Positions 1 through 12,152 of a DNA stretch of 64,000 nucleotides are shown one piece after another (the stretch's first letter is position 1; each line of letters opens with the position of its first letter). The position numbers were made by a program, and so were the translations under genes. This stretch comes from Guillardia theta CCMP2712 (lineage: Eukaryota > Cryptophyceae > Pyrenomonadales > Geminigeraceae), in assembly GCF_000315625.1 (NCBI RefSeq), contig NW_005434670.1:1120035-1184034 (forward strand). Direction: 5' to 3'. The notes under the pieces were generated by a model, which worked only from the letters and a program-made list of their open reading frames with translations, ran no database searches and was not told the DNA's origin.

Positions 1-3000
1 CGTAAGACGAGAACGCCAAGACACTCTCGTTTCCGAGGTGATCTTTGATCGCAAAAGACAAGGAAGGTGCCGTTGTGCTGTTCCCAATGTACCGATACTC
101 CAGCTGGATAGGATGGAAGTCCATCGTAGAGCCGAAGTAAACAGTTGCGGAAGGGTCAGTCATAGATAGAGAACTCCATTCATCGATAAGAATTGCTCCA
201 TCGACCCACAACTTCAGTCGCTCCACTTCCTGAGTCTTGTTGGATAGCAACAAGCTGAAGGTGTACTCGTCGATCTGTAAGCTCTTCACGAAGCCTCTCC
301 ACATAACTCCGAACGGGTCAGTTCCTGTCCCAGTGCCTTGGGTGCAATTTATATCGCTCGCAATGCAGATGGTTGCCGGGAGACTTGTAAAATCACCTAT
401 CGACTGGATCGATTCTCTGCTTTTGCTGGACAAAATTGTGGAATAATCATACTGTTCTAGAGTATAAAAAGTAGCAGACAATCCTTCCTGCGATGACATT
501 TCAGAAGAACAAATAAAACTACTCAAAAGAAAGGATCAACCTGAACAAGATTTTGCACCATCAACTTGTATACTCCAGTCTTATTTGTGACAACATTGAA
601 AGAATAAGTTCCATCGCCGTCATCTTTGACCACACCGTAATTGATCTGACAACCTGGACAGGAATAGGATGTTGAGTTTTTGATTGGTTTCATGCTGTCC
701 CAGACATCTGCAGGAAGCAACCAACCAAGCCACTGATCTCCGCCCTGAGACTTCCTGTTTCCAAATTCATCTCGTGTGATCAAAGCGAAGGAAACATTTT
801 GCCCTGCAGATGCATATTGCATCTCAGGCAGTTGTACAAAACTCGTTGAAGCACAAAGAATTCCTGGATAAAATTCTACACTATCATGGCTGCTGACCAT
901 CCAATCCCCAAACACACTATTGTCAATGTCGACAAAAGATTCGTCACAAAAGGATTGTGAACACTGCTTCCATGATATCTCCCAGTCATCCGTCAAGCTT
1001 GATCTATAGAAATACTCAATTGTAAAATCGAAATATGACGCAGCCTGACGACTTTCAACTTGTTCTTCAAGATCAGTCAGATCCTCTTGCTCCGTAGAAT
1101 CAATCACAATCTGATTGTCGAACCAAAAGCGAAGTTTTGGAACAATTCCCGTCGATGCGAGCTTGAATGTAAAAACTTGTACCTCAACATCATATATTTT
1201 CGGTCTTAATAAGCCTTGCCACCGAATAAAATTCCATAGCGAAGGAAGTTGGTCAGTCATGATAGCATTTGTCTTGTAACTGTTCACCATCCTAGATTCT
1301 ATTGGAGTCGGAATCGCGTCATCGCTGTAAAACGTTGCGTACAATGTCTGCGCTATTGCCAACGAGACAGAAGTCTTGTAAGAACCGGCAAGGGTAACAA
1401 CACCGTAGGCGAGGTGGTTGCCCGACCATGGATAAAAGAAAGATGAGGGAGTGTTTTGAAAGACTTGACTTGACGCAGCGCTGCTCCATTTCAAAGGCAT
1501 CACCCTGCATGGATGAAAAATTCAGGATGGTTGAAGTGTAACAACATAACAAAAGTTTTACCTGTTTGTACTATTAGAGAAGCTCGAAAGAACAATCTTG
1601 ATCGGATGGAGTACAGGGTATGAATCAGTCACATTGACAGTGCATGTCAGATTCATGGACTGTAAAGAAGTCCATTGATCAATCAGAAGGATGTCGTCAA
1701 TCCACAACTTTAGGCGTTCAATGACGTTAGGATCTGAAGGCTCGAAGTCTATCGAGAAGTTGTAGACCCCTTGATCAGGAAATGAAATCGACCCTTGGAA
1801 GTCCACTCGGTATGTATCCGTCAAATAACTTGCAAGAGACCGTCGGGCTGATTGAATTAACGGTGTGTTTTCAAAGGGAACTTCTTGACATGGAGACTCT
1901 GCGAGGCAAGAAGAGCTCCAGATAGGAAAGGCAACATCTTGAGAGCTTGAGTAGTACGTAGCTGACAACCCTCCGTCAGAGGAAAGAGAACTCATGGAGT
2001 TGAGATAGAGCTTTGATGCCGGATTGTCAGGGAGGTTTGGTATATAGCGAGCGAAGAATTCAGGTTCTCCGTAAGACAAGTCCTGTAATCTTGTGGCGTC
2101 TTTCACTGAAGGGTTGTAAATGACATATCTTGAACCCACTGGTGGAATAGAAGTAGGAGTCTCCAGGAAGACTGTGTTATCATTTGAATTGTCGATGATT
2201 CTGCGGTTGTCTCCAGTCTCATGGAAATGTATGTACATGTCAACTAAGATCCTTCCATGAATTGCCGATACGTTGTCGAGCTTAATTTCCGTTGCCGAGA
2301 CAACTTGTAGGATGGTTCCAGAACGAACGAGGTCGCACAAAGACCATTCGAAAGGAAGGACTCCATTGTCAGGCCCTTTCCTCTCGTTTCCATAGGCATC
2401 TCGACTCTGTATGGTAAAACTTACCAACACTCCTGCTGTTGCAATCGAGATGGACGTCCCTGACGCTCTTGATTGACTCGCACAAGATTTTCCAGCCTCC
2501 ACCCTCAGCAAGCTGCTCCTCAGGCCCCCCGAGCTACTCCAGTAAGCCAGGTATGCCTTTGAGACTACTTGCTCAGCTTGTTGTTGGCTCCTCCAGAGAA
2601 GGCGGATGGGCCCATCGGACGTGAACCTTTGGTACTCAATGCGGATTGGATACATGAGTTGCGACATCAGAGCTATGGTTCCTTCGACAAAACTCGCCAA
2701 CTGACCCAAGAAATCATGGCGGATCGAAAGAATCAGAAGATCGTCGATGAATAACTTGGCACCACTCGCAGCAGGCAGCTCCATCTACGGTAGAGGTCAA
2801 CACAACTGTTAGACGGACATCGCACTGCAAGCAATACCTTGAATGTCCAAACAGCGCTTGCAGGTGGAATGATCAAACCAGCCCACCTGACGCTGAAGAA
2901 ATCTGGCCCGATATCCTTGAAGGTCACCTGTGGCCCGGGGACTGGACGTTCTGTTTTCTTCCAGTTGAAATCGATGACTTCATCCACCCTTGAGTAACTT

Positions 3001-6000
3001 GGGCCTGCGACCGAGCCGTTGGGAGACAAGCCATGGTCGGTGAAGTCTGTGTTTTCATAGTAAATCCCTTGCAGACCTCCTGTCTTGAGCAAACGTCCGA
3101 GCAGCTTAAGCATAAAAGATGTCATAAAAACAAACAGAGTTGTCGTAGACCTTACCTCATAGATTCCTGATTCGTTGAGTACATAGTCAAAAGTTGCATT
3201 CATTGTCAACGTCAGGTTTTGCACAATGCGGAGCTTGGTTGCAGTCAAGGTAGAATTCCAGTCATCTTGCAAATGAGTCGAAGCTTGCAGATATTGGTTG
3301 GATGAAAGGTTGGACACGAAGAATTCCATTTGACAGAGACCGTCACATAAGCTTTCGCAGTCGTTCCCGAACCTATCTTTAGCATGCACATGAAACGACG
3401 AAGCTACGCCAGCCGTGGTTAATGATATCCCAGTGCCCGCTATGAAAGAATGATTCGTTGCAATTTCAGATGGTTTGACTGCTAAGTCATAAGGACTGCC
3501 ACGGACCTGAAAAAGCCATTAGAAATTTCTTTGTGCGACGCATGAAATTTTGACTTCACCTCATGTGCCTGGTACATTCTCGCGGTCGATATGGACGAGA
3601 AGTTGCTAGAATTTGCCGCCCATTTCAAAACATATCGCGACATAGTCAAGTTGCAACCGAAACAAGTCAATCTGGCCTCTAGTCTTGCAAAGGAGTTTTG
3701 CAACTCAATTGAAGTTTGTGTAAATGAAGCGGTTTTGTTACACGATGCGTCATATACTTCGGTGACAAGAATGTTGTTCAACCAAATCTCATAGCAAAAC
3801 TCTATCAGGTGTAATCAGGTATGCTTCATGTTCTTCAAGAAAACAAGCTTACCTTGAAGAGAAGAATTGTCGCTGATGGCAAAAAAGAAACTTCCGTTCT
3901 GCGGTGGCAAAATGATGCCTTCAATAGAGATAATGTAAAATGACAAGCCCGAGTTAACTGCTTCGTCGATATTCTGAGTGACCAAAGAGCTCGTCTGTGT
4001 ATCCTCAAAAGCCATCGACGACAAGTAGTAGGTCGTCGTCAGCCCACCATGATCTAACAACATGGATAAAACTAGATTGACTGTCGACCTGTATGGAAAC
4101 GAGGTGAATTCCACGCATGAGGGATCGCTGGTATATGTTGCAGAAAGAATCGCATCTGGAACAGCCCATGACAAACTGCTGTCATGTGGAACTCTCAGAG
4201 CTGCGAAAATGTAATTCGTATTTGCAAGCACTTCGTTGCCATATTGATCTCTAATGTAAATCTGGAATGATTGACTCATGCCTGCCGTCGCTATAGAGAG
4301 CGAAGCAGATTGCATATACGAACTTGTCGCGCATTGTGAAGCAGGCTCAACGTGTATGGAGAAAGGAAGTCCTCCTACAACTCCATCGTACATGCTCGAA
4401 GTTCCAGCAATGCTCAGCAGATATTCTCCAGCTCGTGTCATCTGATATTGGACAATCAAGTAAGAACCTTGAGCTGGATCAAAAGGGGGGGAAGACGTCC
4501 GTGACTGAACAATCAAACCAGTCCCCCTCTCAACAAATGTGCACAAGAAGCTCTCTGTCCACTTTGGATTCCAAGACTTGAGGTTGCCGAATGTATCTCG
4601 AGCAACAAGAGTAACTTTTGATAGATCTCCAGCTGTTGCAAGAGTCAGCCCAACCCCCAAAGCTGAGCTGCTTCTTATGCTTCTGTGCGATGGTTGAACA
4701 TTCAGCCGAAAAGGTGAGTTGTACACCAAAGAAGTTCCAATTGCAACTCTGACGTCGTAAGTGCCTGCTTTCGTAGCTGCAAACGAAATCTGACGTGATT
4801 CGTTCGATTGAGAAATCACGTTTCCTGCAAGCGTGTCTGCTCCTACCAGCCTGACATTGACAGGATCAGAGAATTGTGAGAAAGATGTCGGATTTCCATA
4901 TTGATCCCGTGCATTCACGAGGAATGAAAATTGTTTGCCTGCAGTACCATTGGGAAAATTTGTCCCATCCAGAGGAAGCATGGAAAATTCATTCAGTGAC
5001 ACATAACTACGGCTTGAGCAAACTTGGGATGGCCGCACGTTCAACAAGTATGGTCTATCTTGCCAGCTACCCTTTCCAAAAATGTCACAAGACTGCATGA
5101 ATGTAGGTTGCATTTGAGCAGATTCCCATAATAAGCTGAATGAGCGAGGGGTGTTGGTGATGGTGTCAAAAATTCGAACTTGTAAGGAGAAATCGTAAAA
5201 GTTGGTGGCATCCATACGGACTTCAGAGCTCGTCAACACATTTGCCGTAGAGACCGATTCATTGTGCAGGATTACACTCTCGTCCAGCAGGACTGTGATG
5301 CTGAAATTTGACATCCCCTGGACCTGGTCCACTGAGAACCTGTAGTTGTCCGAGAGTGCAGGTTTTACAGCTCCGCCTACTTTCACCTTGAGACATGGTA
5401 CATGAGAACGGTTAGAGAATACAAATCGACCAGAGCTCAGGAGCTCTTGACTTTCAGTCAGCACAGGCAAGTCTGAGGTATCGTAATACGTTGCAGTAAG
5501 CTGACAGCTTGATAGCAAATCAAGGTTCAGCAGTGACTGCCGTTCAGCCTCAAGAAGAACATATTGAAACTCATAGCTGCCATCGAGATTGTCTTGCACA
5601 GATGGTTTCGTGATTTTGTTTTCATTGCAGCTGGCAAAAGGAATCCAGGAACCTGGATAAATGCATTCATTCGTAACAATCTGGATGAAGAAAGTGTCTC
5701 CTCCTTGCGTCTTCAGATTTCCAAAATCATCTCTTGCTATGATTGTGAGGCGACTGAGACTTCCTGCCGTCGCCAGAGTCAAGCTATCTCCTGTCACAGA
5801 GCACAAAGATGCAGACGTTCTCCCTGGCATGACATCAACTTCTATAGGAGAGCCCAACACAGTCTGGGCATAAAACAGATGATCCGGCGGCACAACCTCT
5901 TTGGGCACGGACTTGCTCTTCCATAGCAAGCGCACGTGCGCATCTGCTTCTAACTCCTTGTACTCCATTCGAAAACTGTAGAAACGAGTTGCTGACATTG

Positions 6001-6610
6001 ACATGGTGGCACCTACCCCTGCACATCTTACATCCCAACAATCTACCAAGACCACGTCATTAATCCACAACTTGGCTGAATCATCCGCCTCCACGAAGAA
6101 TGTGAAGACCTCTGAGAAAGCAGACTTGATCCTTCCTGTCCAACGAACGCTGAAGAAATCTGGACCAACAGTCAGCACCTTGCTCTTGCCCCACTCATGG
6201 GAGATTTGTTTCTCTATCAAGACTTCAGATGGCGTGTAGAACAGCCAAACATTCTCGAAATATTCGGCTCGCAACCCTCCGACTGAGAGCAGGTGCACAT
6301 GTAAATTGTACTTTCCACTTGTTGAAAGAGTGTATTCCACCTCGTAAGATCCGTCCAAGAGATCAAGAACTGACCCAGCTGAACTTGTTTGGTCCGAAGT
6401 AGCAACTACCTCGAAAATGTCTCCTCCACTTGTCTTACGAATTGATAGACTGTCATGGGCGAAGACTGAGAACTTTACAACAACACCAGCTGTCTGGAGG
6501 GGTAAGATCCCTTCCCCCGACAGGGAAGATTTTGAGGCATCGGTGATTTCACTCGCAGAGATCAACAGGCCAAGGTGGCATATTTGCAGGAGAGTTTCCA
6601 AGAGTCTCAT
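1..6610 (-). CDS. Secreted multi-PA14/filamin-repeat protein (3' end outside window)
   Basis: Exons, read on the minus strand: 3853-6610, 3560-3801, 3156-3506, 2838-3104, 1562-2784, 541-1504 and <1-487. Introns are 51-57 nt with GT-AG ends, and every junction keeps the frame, giving about 2,097 residues before the edge. The start at 6610 is chosen because it opens a signal peptide (MRLLETLLQICHLGLLISA); codons upstream in the same frame lack ATG. After it, filamin/ABP280-like Ig modules, recognised by a TAG...F.I.ARDxFGN core, alternate with PA14 domains, recognised by GGLxAxYY, FFSVRWxG and LKLWIDDxxLID motifs. I count at least six PA14 units and seven or more filamin-like units. PA14 domains are known as carbohydrate-binding modules, so a surface or extracellular adhesion role is inferred. 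There is no membrane anchor in the visible part. The gene family is clear; the ligand and the 3' end are unknown. Confidence 0.85.
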
Positions 6611-7054
6611 CGCAACATCAAGTGCAAAAGGATGATGCAACAAGAAGGGGTTAAATCAACTTTCTATCGTTAGAAGAGAATTTCAAACAAACAGCTTTCA
6701 CATGCAAGAACGAGATCACTTCACTTTGTGACTGAGATGCGCTCAGTGAGCTAGAGGGCAGGTCGTTCATGTCTTCGCTTCCCCTTCCTGGTATCGATCT
6801 GCGTGCTTCCAGGCAGCCTCGCGTCTTCCTCCTCGCTCCCTCCTCTTCCTCCTCTTCGTTGATGCTGCCATGGATCCTCGACTGGTCGTCTATCCGGCAG
6901 TTTTTTTAAAACTTTTTGACAGACGGTCAAATTTTGATAGATAGATGAGGAAATGCACGAAACAAGAAAGGATCTTGTTGATGAGAACAGGTCGCATACG
7001 CTTGTATGTTACGCTATGGCTACACCTCTGACACTCTTATTTACACTTCTAGTT
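6611..7054. other. Intergenic spacer between two minus-strand surface-protein genes
   Basis: No coding signal was found. It must hold the promoter and leader of the PA14 protein gene and the 3' end of the neighbour ending at 7055. It contains a CT-rich stretch (6775-6850) and a T-run at 6901-6907, but no motif I can name. Confidence 0.5.
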
Positions 7055-10000
7055 CTACAGCAATCTCCCGACTCCTTTAGCGTTCAAGTTAGTTGACGCC
7101 AAGGAAAATTCTGCTGTTTGAGCCGCTCCCGTTGAATCGCGTGCTTGCAAGGCATACCGAGGGACGCTGCCGCGGATCAGATATTTGAATCGCTTCATGC
7201 TTTCGAGCGACTGATCGGCCGATGCTTCATGCTCCTTGAAGTCTCGGTTGGCCTTGAAAGATAAGGCCTGGGTTCCCAGCTCATCTTGACTCTTCCTTCG
7301 ATAGGCATCGTGCATACAGTCCGAGGCTTCATCGGATGAATCAGAACCCTGGAGCTGATGCTCTTGTTCCAGGTCATCGGCATCGGAGCAAAAAGTTTGA
7401 GATTGTTCCACATCGTCATCAGAACAAACAGTGTTAGAATCTGCGTTTGACGGTTGATCCAGACTGGGTTCGTTCGACTCCTCGTCCACATCAGAACCCG
7501 TGGCCTTCACAAGAGACTCCAACGCTTCGCCTTCAGAGCCGAATTCAGATTTGTCCTCACTGTATGAATCGGCTGAAGTGTCTGTAACCGGGCTATCGAG
7601 CGACTGCCGCGAGCTATCTTTACCTGCCTCTGGTTCCTCCGAATCAAAATAAGGTGGGTTTTGAAAAAGGATTACTCTTTCAGCGAATAGATCTTTTTGA
7701 CCTGTCTCATGTAAAACACAATCTTCTGCGGTGATAGATTCATCATCCACGATGACAATCTGAGATTTCAATTCTTCGTAAGGAATTCCTTCACCAGTGT
7801 GATTATCTCTCTTGGTGGCTTGAATGGGTCTTGAACCATCTGTTTCCTTTTCCGCTTTTACTTCCCCTATGGTCTTGCACCTGTTTCTTGCAAGAAACGT
7901 ACAGAGTGATAGTAATACCAGCAGACCAGCAAGCCCAGCGTAGAGGACAAAGAATGGAAACCCTGCAGACTGAGAAGCAAATGGAGTATGTGTTGTTCTG
8001 TCTTCAACGTTGGCAACTGAAACAAAAAAGCTCCCTGTAACATTTGAATCTGCGATTGAAATATTGGTGATCGAAAGCATATTTTGAAACGTTGATGAAA
8101 TACTCTGATTGTCCCAACTATCAAACGTGGATACATTTACACAAGCTTCTGTCATTGTCGTCGATTTGACTTGTCCTGTTGGACAACTCGAGCATGTCGT
8201 CAAGCCTGGTGCTGGTGCAATCTGATTTTGAGGACAGAAGTAGCAGCGGGTGCTTGCTGTCTTTGACGCATACTTCCCTATCTGACATTGCACGCAATGA
8301 GTTGCCATGTGGCCTGGGTGGCTGCCGTTGCTGAAGGATCCTGGTTCACAAGAGACGCAACTAGAAGATCCGTCCATGGGAGCAACCCATCCTGGTTGAC
8401 AGTACAAGCAAGTGCTGGCAGATTGCGACGAGTAAGTGCCTCTCGTACAGTTGTCACACCTTGAGTTGTTCACTTCGTACTTGCCAGCCGCGCATGCCAA
8501 GCACAAAACAGATCCAGTCGCAGCAGAAATCTTTCCTGGCGGACAACTTGGGCCTGATGCATACTCAGTTGAGAATCAAAGTATGGAAGGAATTGCAGAA
8601 ACTTACAGAATGTTGAAGCTGGAGACGGTTGAAATGTTCCAGCTGGACAGTAGTGACAGAGTACAGTGTCATTGGTATTTGAATATTTTCCAGCGGTACA
8701 AGCCTGACACGTGGAGCTGCCTGACATCATAGCAAAATATCCGGGCAAGCATCCTGAGCAGAACGTGCTCCCGTATGATTGCGAGTACTTGCCCTGTTAG
8801 ATGAGGTCAAATGTGGAGAATCAAAAGGATTAAGTATTGTTGGAATACCTGCACACACTCTTTGCAATAAGTAAGACCACGTTGATCTCCATAATATCCT
8901 GGTGTACACTTTTCGCAATTCTTTGTAGAAGTTTGTTTATACCCCATGGCACAGCCCTGAAGGTACACCATGTATAAAGTCGGAGAACTTTGCTTTACCA
9001 TCCAAGCAAGCACTAGATTTTCGACTGCCGCTATTCCATAACCATTCGACTCAACTTGAAAGGGGATCAAGGACGCAACAGGAGGCGGCGAGCCATCAAA
9101 CAGCGACAAAGGATAAATCTTCTGTCCCAGAAAAAAGCTATCGGACGGATTCCAATTCAATGATAGCAAACCCCATATCCCCTTCACAAAGCTCGACGAT
9201 GCAAGCACAATAGAAGAATATTGTCCACTCCCGTCCACCCCAATATCTATTCTGCCAAATTCAGTTTGGAAGAAATTGCCTGCAATAGTTATTGATCCAA
9301 TCCCATTCGAGTACCCAGGCTTTATGCTTCCGTTGTTGAAGATTGTGATGTATTGACCTTGTCCAAAAATCTGGCATAGTAGTCAGTCGATAGAGAGGGA
9401 GAAATCATGAGAGATGGATTACCGTTGCTTCACCTTCCAAGGAACCATCAAAGATGTTGATACAATTTCCTCTGGATACAGAGCATCTCAGCGTCGTTGT
9501 CGAATCTGTTTGGATTATGCTGCTACTCTTGCGTTGTATGATAGAGCTCCAAACCAGTTGAACTACAACGCCCTGTAAAGAAAGAGTTCCTTCGTTGATG
9601 AGATCAATGCCATAGAACACGATTGTAGGGGGAGGACTGCCTCCACCACCAGGTAGAAATATACCAGAGATTGCTATTGCACTTTGATTATTGTTGTCAA
9701 AGAAACCAGGGCCACCTATCAATGATACCTGGCCCTGACACTCTGCATACAATGGGCCCTTGAAATAAACATTCCCATACACAATCAAATTTCCAGGAAT
9801 TACAAAATTTGCTCTTTCAAAAGTGACATTGAGCTGTAAGATCAATTCAGTATTCTTCCCCAAGATCATGTCTTTCTGATCCTTCTTTTGTTCATATGTT
9901 GATCCTTTTGCTGGACCTCGTATCACGATGCTGCACAGAGAAAGTCTACCCCCGACCATCTCCAGTTGCCCACTTTCCAAGTCCAGCAAGTTGACGGCAT

Positions 10001-10937
10001 TGGACAAGCACAAGCTGCTAATCAAGCCATACTGCCGAAATATCCCAGAAGCTGAAACTCTCCCCTGTATGATCTGAATGTCTAGTACGCTCGTGCCAGA
10101 AAGCACATGAACAGAAGGTGTGCAAGGAGAGCATTGAGAAATTCTCGTAAAGCTCACTAGTCCAGTCCCTCCTCTCAAACTTGAGCTCGAATGCATCGAA
10201 AACTTTGAAGGATTGGAATCATGAATGACCAAGTCGCTCTGGTTTTGCAAGGTGAGAACTCCGCTAACATCAAGTCTCCCCAACGAGTACAGCGCTACTC
10301 CTTGTGACAGAATCAATTCACCCTGTTCGTCTACCGACATGTTCCCGTACAGTGTCGAAGATCTTGCATACAATGAAAGGCTTCCGCAGAGCAGGGAGAT
10401 CGTGCCATTGCACAGCACCTGAGAGTAGATGTTCGCACTGACTGTACATACCGAGAGGATGCCGTCCAGTAGCAAAGCATCTCCTTGCAGCCCTGCTTTA
10501 TCCCCCACGCTGATTGAGCTGACGTTTAGGGAGGTTATAGAGCTTTCGGACAAGGACATGAAGTTTATGATTTCAAACTGATCTCCTCTTATGACCAGGT
10601 TGACCATGTCTCCGACGAACATCGACCCAGCTTTGAGCAAGACATTCCTTGAAATAATCAAAGTGATGCTCACAGGCGGGAGACTGAATTTGTCTGAAAC
10701 ATTAACAAAGAAGTGAAGAGAGCTGACAGAGACATTCAAGTCTATGATTATGACGAGAGAATCGTGGACAGCAAATATTGCTGAAGTGTTCTGCCCCGGG
10801 ATTCCATTGCTCCAATTGTTCTGATCAGTCCAAGACCTGATCGAATTCCCTCTATCTATCCAGAAACTTTCCGTGGAGAGAGCTTGAACGTAGAACATCA
10901 TAAACAATACACACCTTGCAGCCAAGAAGAAATTCAT
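7055..10937 (-). CDS. Type I membrane protein with beta-rich ectodomain, cysteine-rich modules and acidic tail
   Basis: Exons 9423-10937, 8849-9370, 8607-8793 and 7055-8553 on the minus strand, with introns of 52-55 nt. Lengths sum to 1,241 codons with the frame kept throughout. The chosen ATG at 10937 starts a signal peptide (MNFFLAARCVLFMMFYVQA). Residues about 20-620 are rich in beta-strand and Ser/Asn-Gly and begin with a WSNGIPG motif reminiscent of G8/beta-helix surface proteins. Residues about 640-880 carry cysteine-rich modules of the CxxCxxGxY type with CxPG turns, like the ephrin-receptor/GCC2_GCC3 Cys-rich repeats of protist surface proteins. A single hydrophobic segment (FFVLYAGLAGLLVLLSLCTF, nt about 7900-7960) precedes a cytoplasmic tail of about 280 residues that is very rich in Asp, Glu and Ser. 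The role is unknown; a surface receptor or adhesin is inferred from topology. Confidence 0.8.
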
Positions 10938-11562
10938 TGTGTAGAATGGCTCCGATTCCTCTTTGAGCAAGAGATGATCCGACTCTGGAGAAGGGAGCAG
11001 GGCAGATGCGGAGGAAGGATTGATGAAACAAGGATCTCAAGGAAGCAACATTTGAACTGGCCGACATTCAAAGATACATCAACAGCATTCACGACGATGA
11101 ATCATGACTTGCTCAACTTCATCTCAATCTCTTCCCAGCCCTGTCTTCGTCCGACCCTCACCAGGCAACCTAATGGTCAAACCGGACGCCCTGCATAATT
11201 TGCACACCCCCTACCCCATGGTTGCCCCTGGGAATCACCCCTTCCGTCCTTTCTACTGGCAATCATGACCCCCCCCACCCACCCCTTTCAGGCTGGTTTT
11301 TGTTCAGCCTGGCACTGTTGCTACTGTTTGCATCTGGCCGGGGCCAACGCCCGGTGGCCCGCCAACTTCGGACCCCGGGCAGGCTCAGCTCCCCCCGCCG
11401 GGGGCCGCGTGCGATCACTCGGACAGCGTTGGAGTTGAAGAGTCCGATCGGATGATTGCCGCCACTAAACTGTGTTAATTTTTTGTTATGATTGAGTATA
11501 TCTTCCACTGTATTCTTTAGGCTGCCGAAATCGAAAAGCAATTCAATCAGGAGAGTCGCAAC
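10938..11562. other. Intergenic region with a GC-rich patch
   Basis: The upstream region of the minus-strand membrane-protein gene. A patch at about 11330-11415 is almost pure G/C, with repeated CCGGGG/GCCCGG words, like patches at about 18800-18975, 47700-47860, 50980-51010, 53085-53310 and 63200-63235. ORFs here (for example 11222-11455) are compositional and show no protein-like pattern. Confidence 0.5.
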
Positions 11563-11781
11563 ATGGGCGATGAAGACGACGTCGAAATGGACGAATCTGA
11601 CTGCGAAGATGAAGATTCGATGAGCGAAGAGAGCTTCGATTCCGACTACTACCCTGGAAAGGTGGGCTGTGGCTTCTTCAAGCGGGACCGTCCGGCGATG
11701 ACCAGGCGGGCCGTACCGTACGGCGCCGGTACGGTCACCATAGAATATCTGAGGCGGACTAGACTGTATTACAATGAGTAA
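11563..11781 (+). CDS. Short acidic ORF, possibly a gene fragment
   Basis: 72 codons from ATG to TAA. The N-terminal third is a dense Asp/Glu/Ser stretch; the rest is basic-aromatic (YYPGKVGCGFFKRDRP and later RRTRLYYNE). Upstream, the frame stays open through AAEIEKQFNQESRN to a plausible splice acceptor (TATTCTTTAG ending at 11520), so this could be the last exon of a gene whose earlier exons I cannot place. I do not recognise the protein. It could also be a chance ORF or a remnant. Confidence 0.3.
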   Translation: MGDEDDVEMDESDCEDEDSMSEESFDSDYYPGKVGCGFFKRDRPAMTRRAVPYGAGTVTIEYLRRTRLYYNE

Positions 11782-12152
11782 AAGATTGGCTAGAAGACAG
11801 GCGACATGCAGACGTCATCTGGCGTTGTAGTGCTCAGCTTGTCGAACGATCTCTTCTCTCCGTGTGCTTGAGGTCTTGAAAGAGTTCTTGTCTTAGATTG
11901 CACTGCGATCATTCCATACTCTTCTTCCATCTTCTCATTCGCTCATGTTTTGACCGAGAATATCGGATTTCTCGCGAAAACCTTGCATGACGAAGTTTGT
12001 GCTCTTCAATCTCTTCTTCATTGTCGCTCTCTTGAACGGTATTGCCTTACTCCCATGTTCGTGCATCAGACTTTGTTGATCAGGGACGAGCGGCAATGAC
12101 AGCCACGATGACCCCTTTGCGGGAGAGGGAAGCGCAACCAGACAAGGGGTAG
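11782..12152. other. Spacer upstream of the SAM-domain gene
   Basis: About 370 bp without a convincing coding signal. It presumably holds the promoter of the plus-strand SAM-domain gene. No TATA box or other element can be assigned with confidence. Confidence 0.4.
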
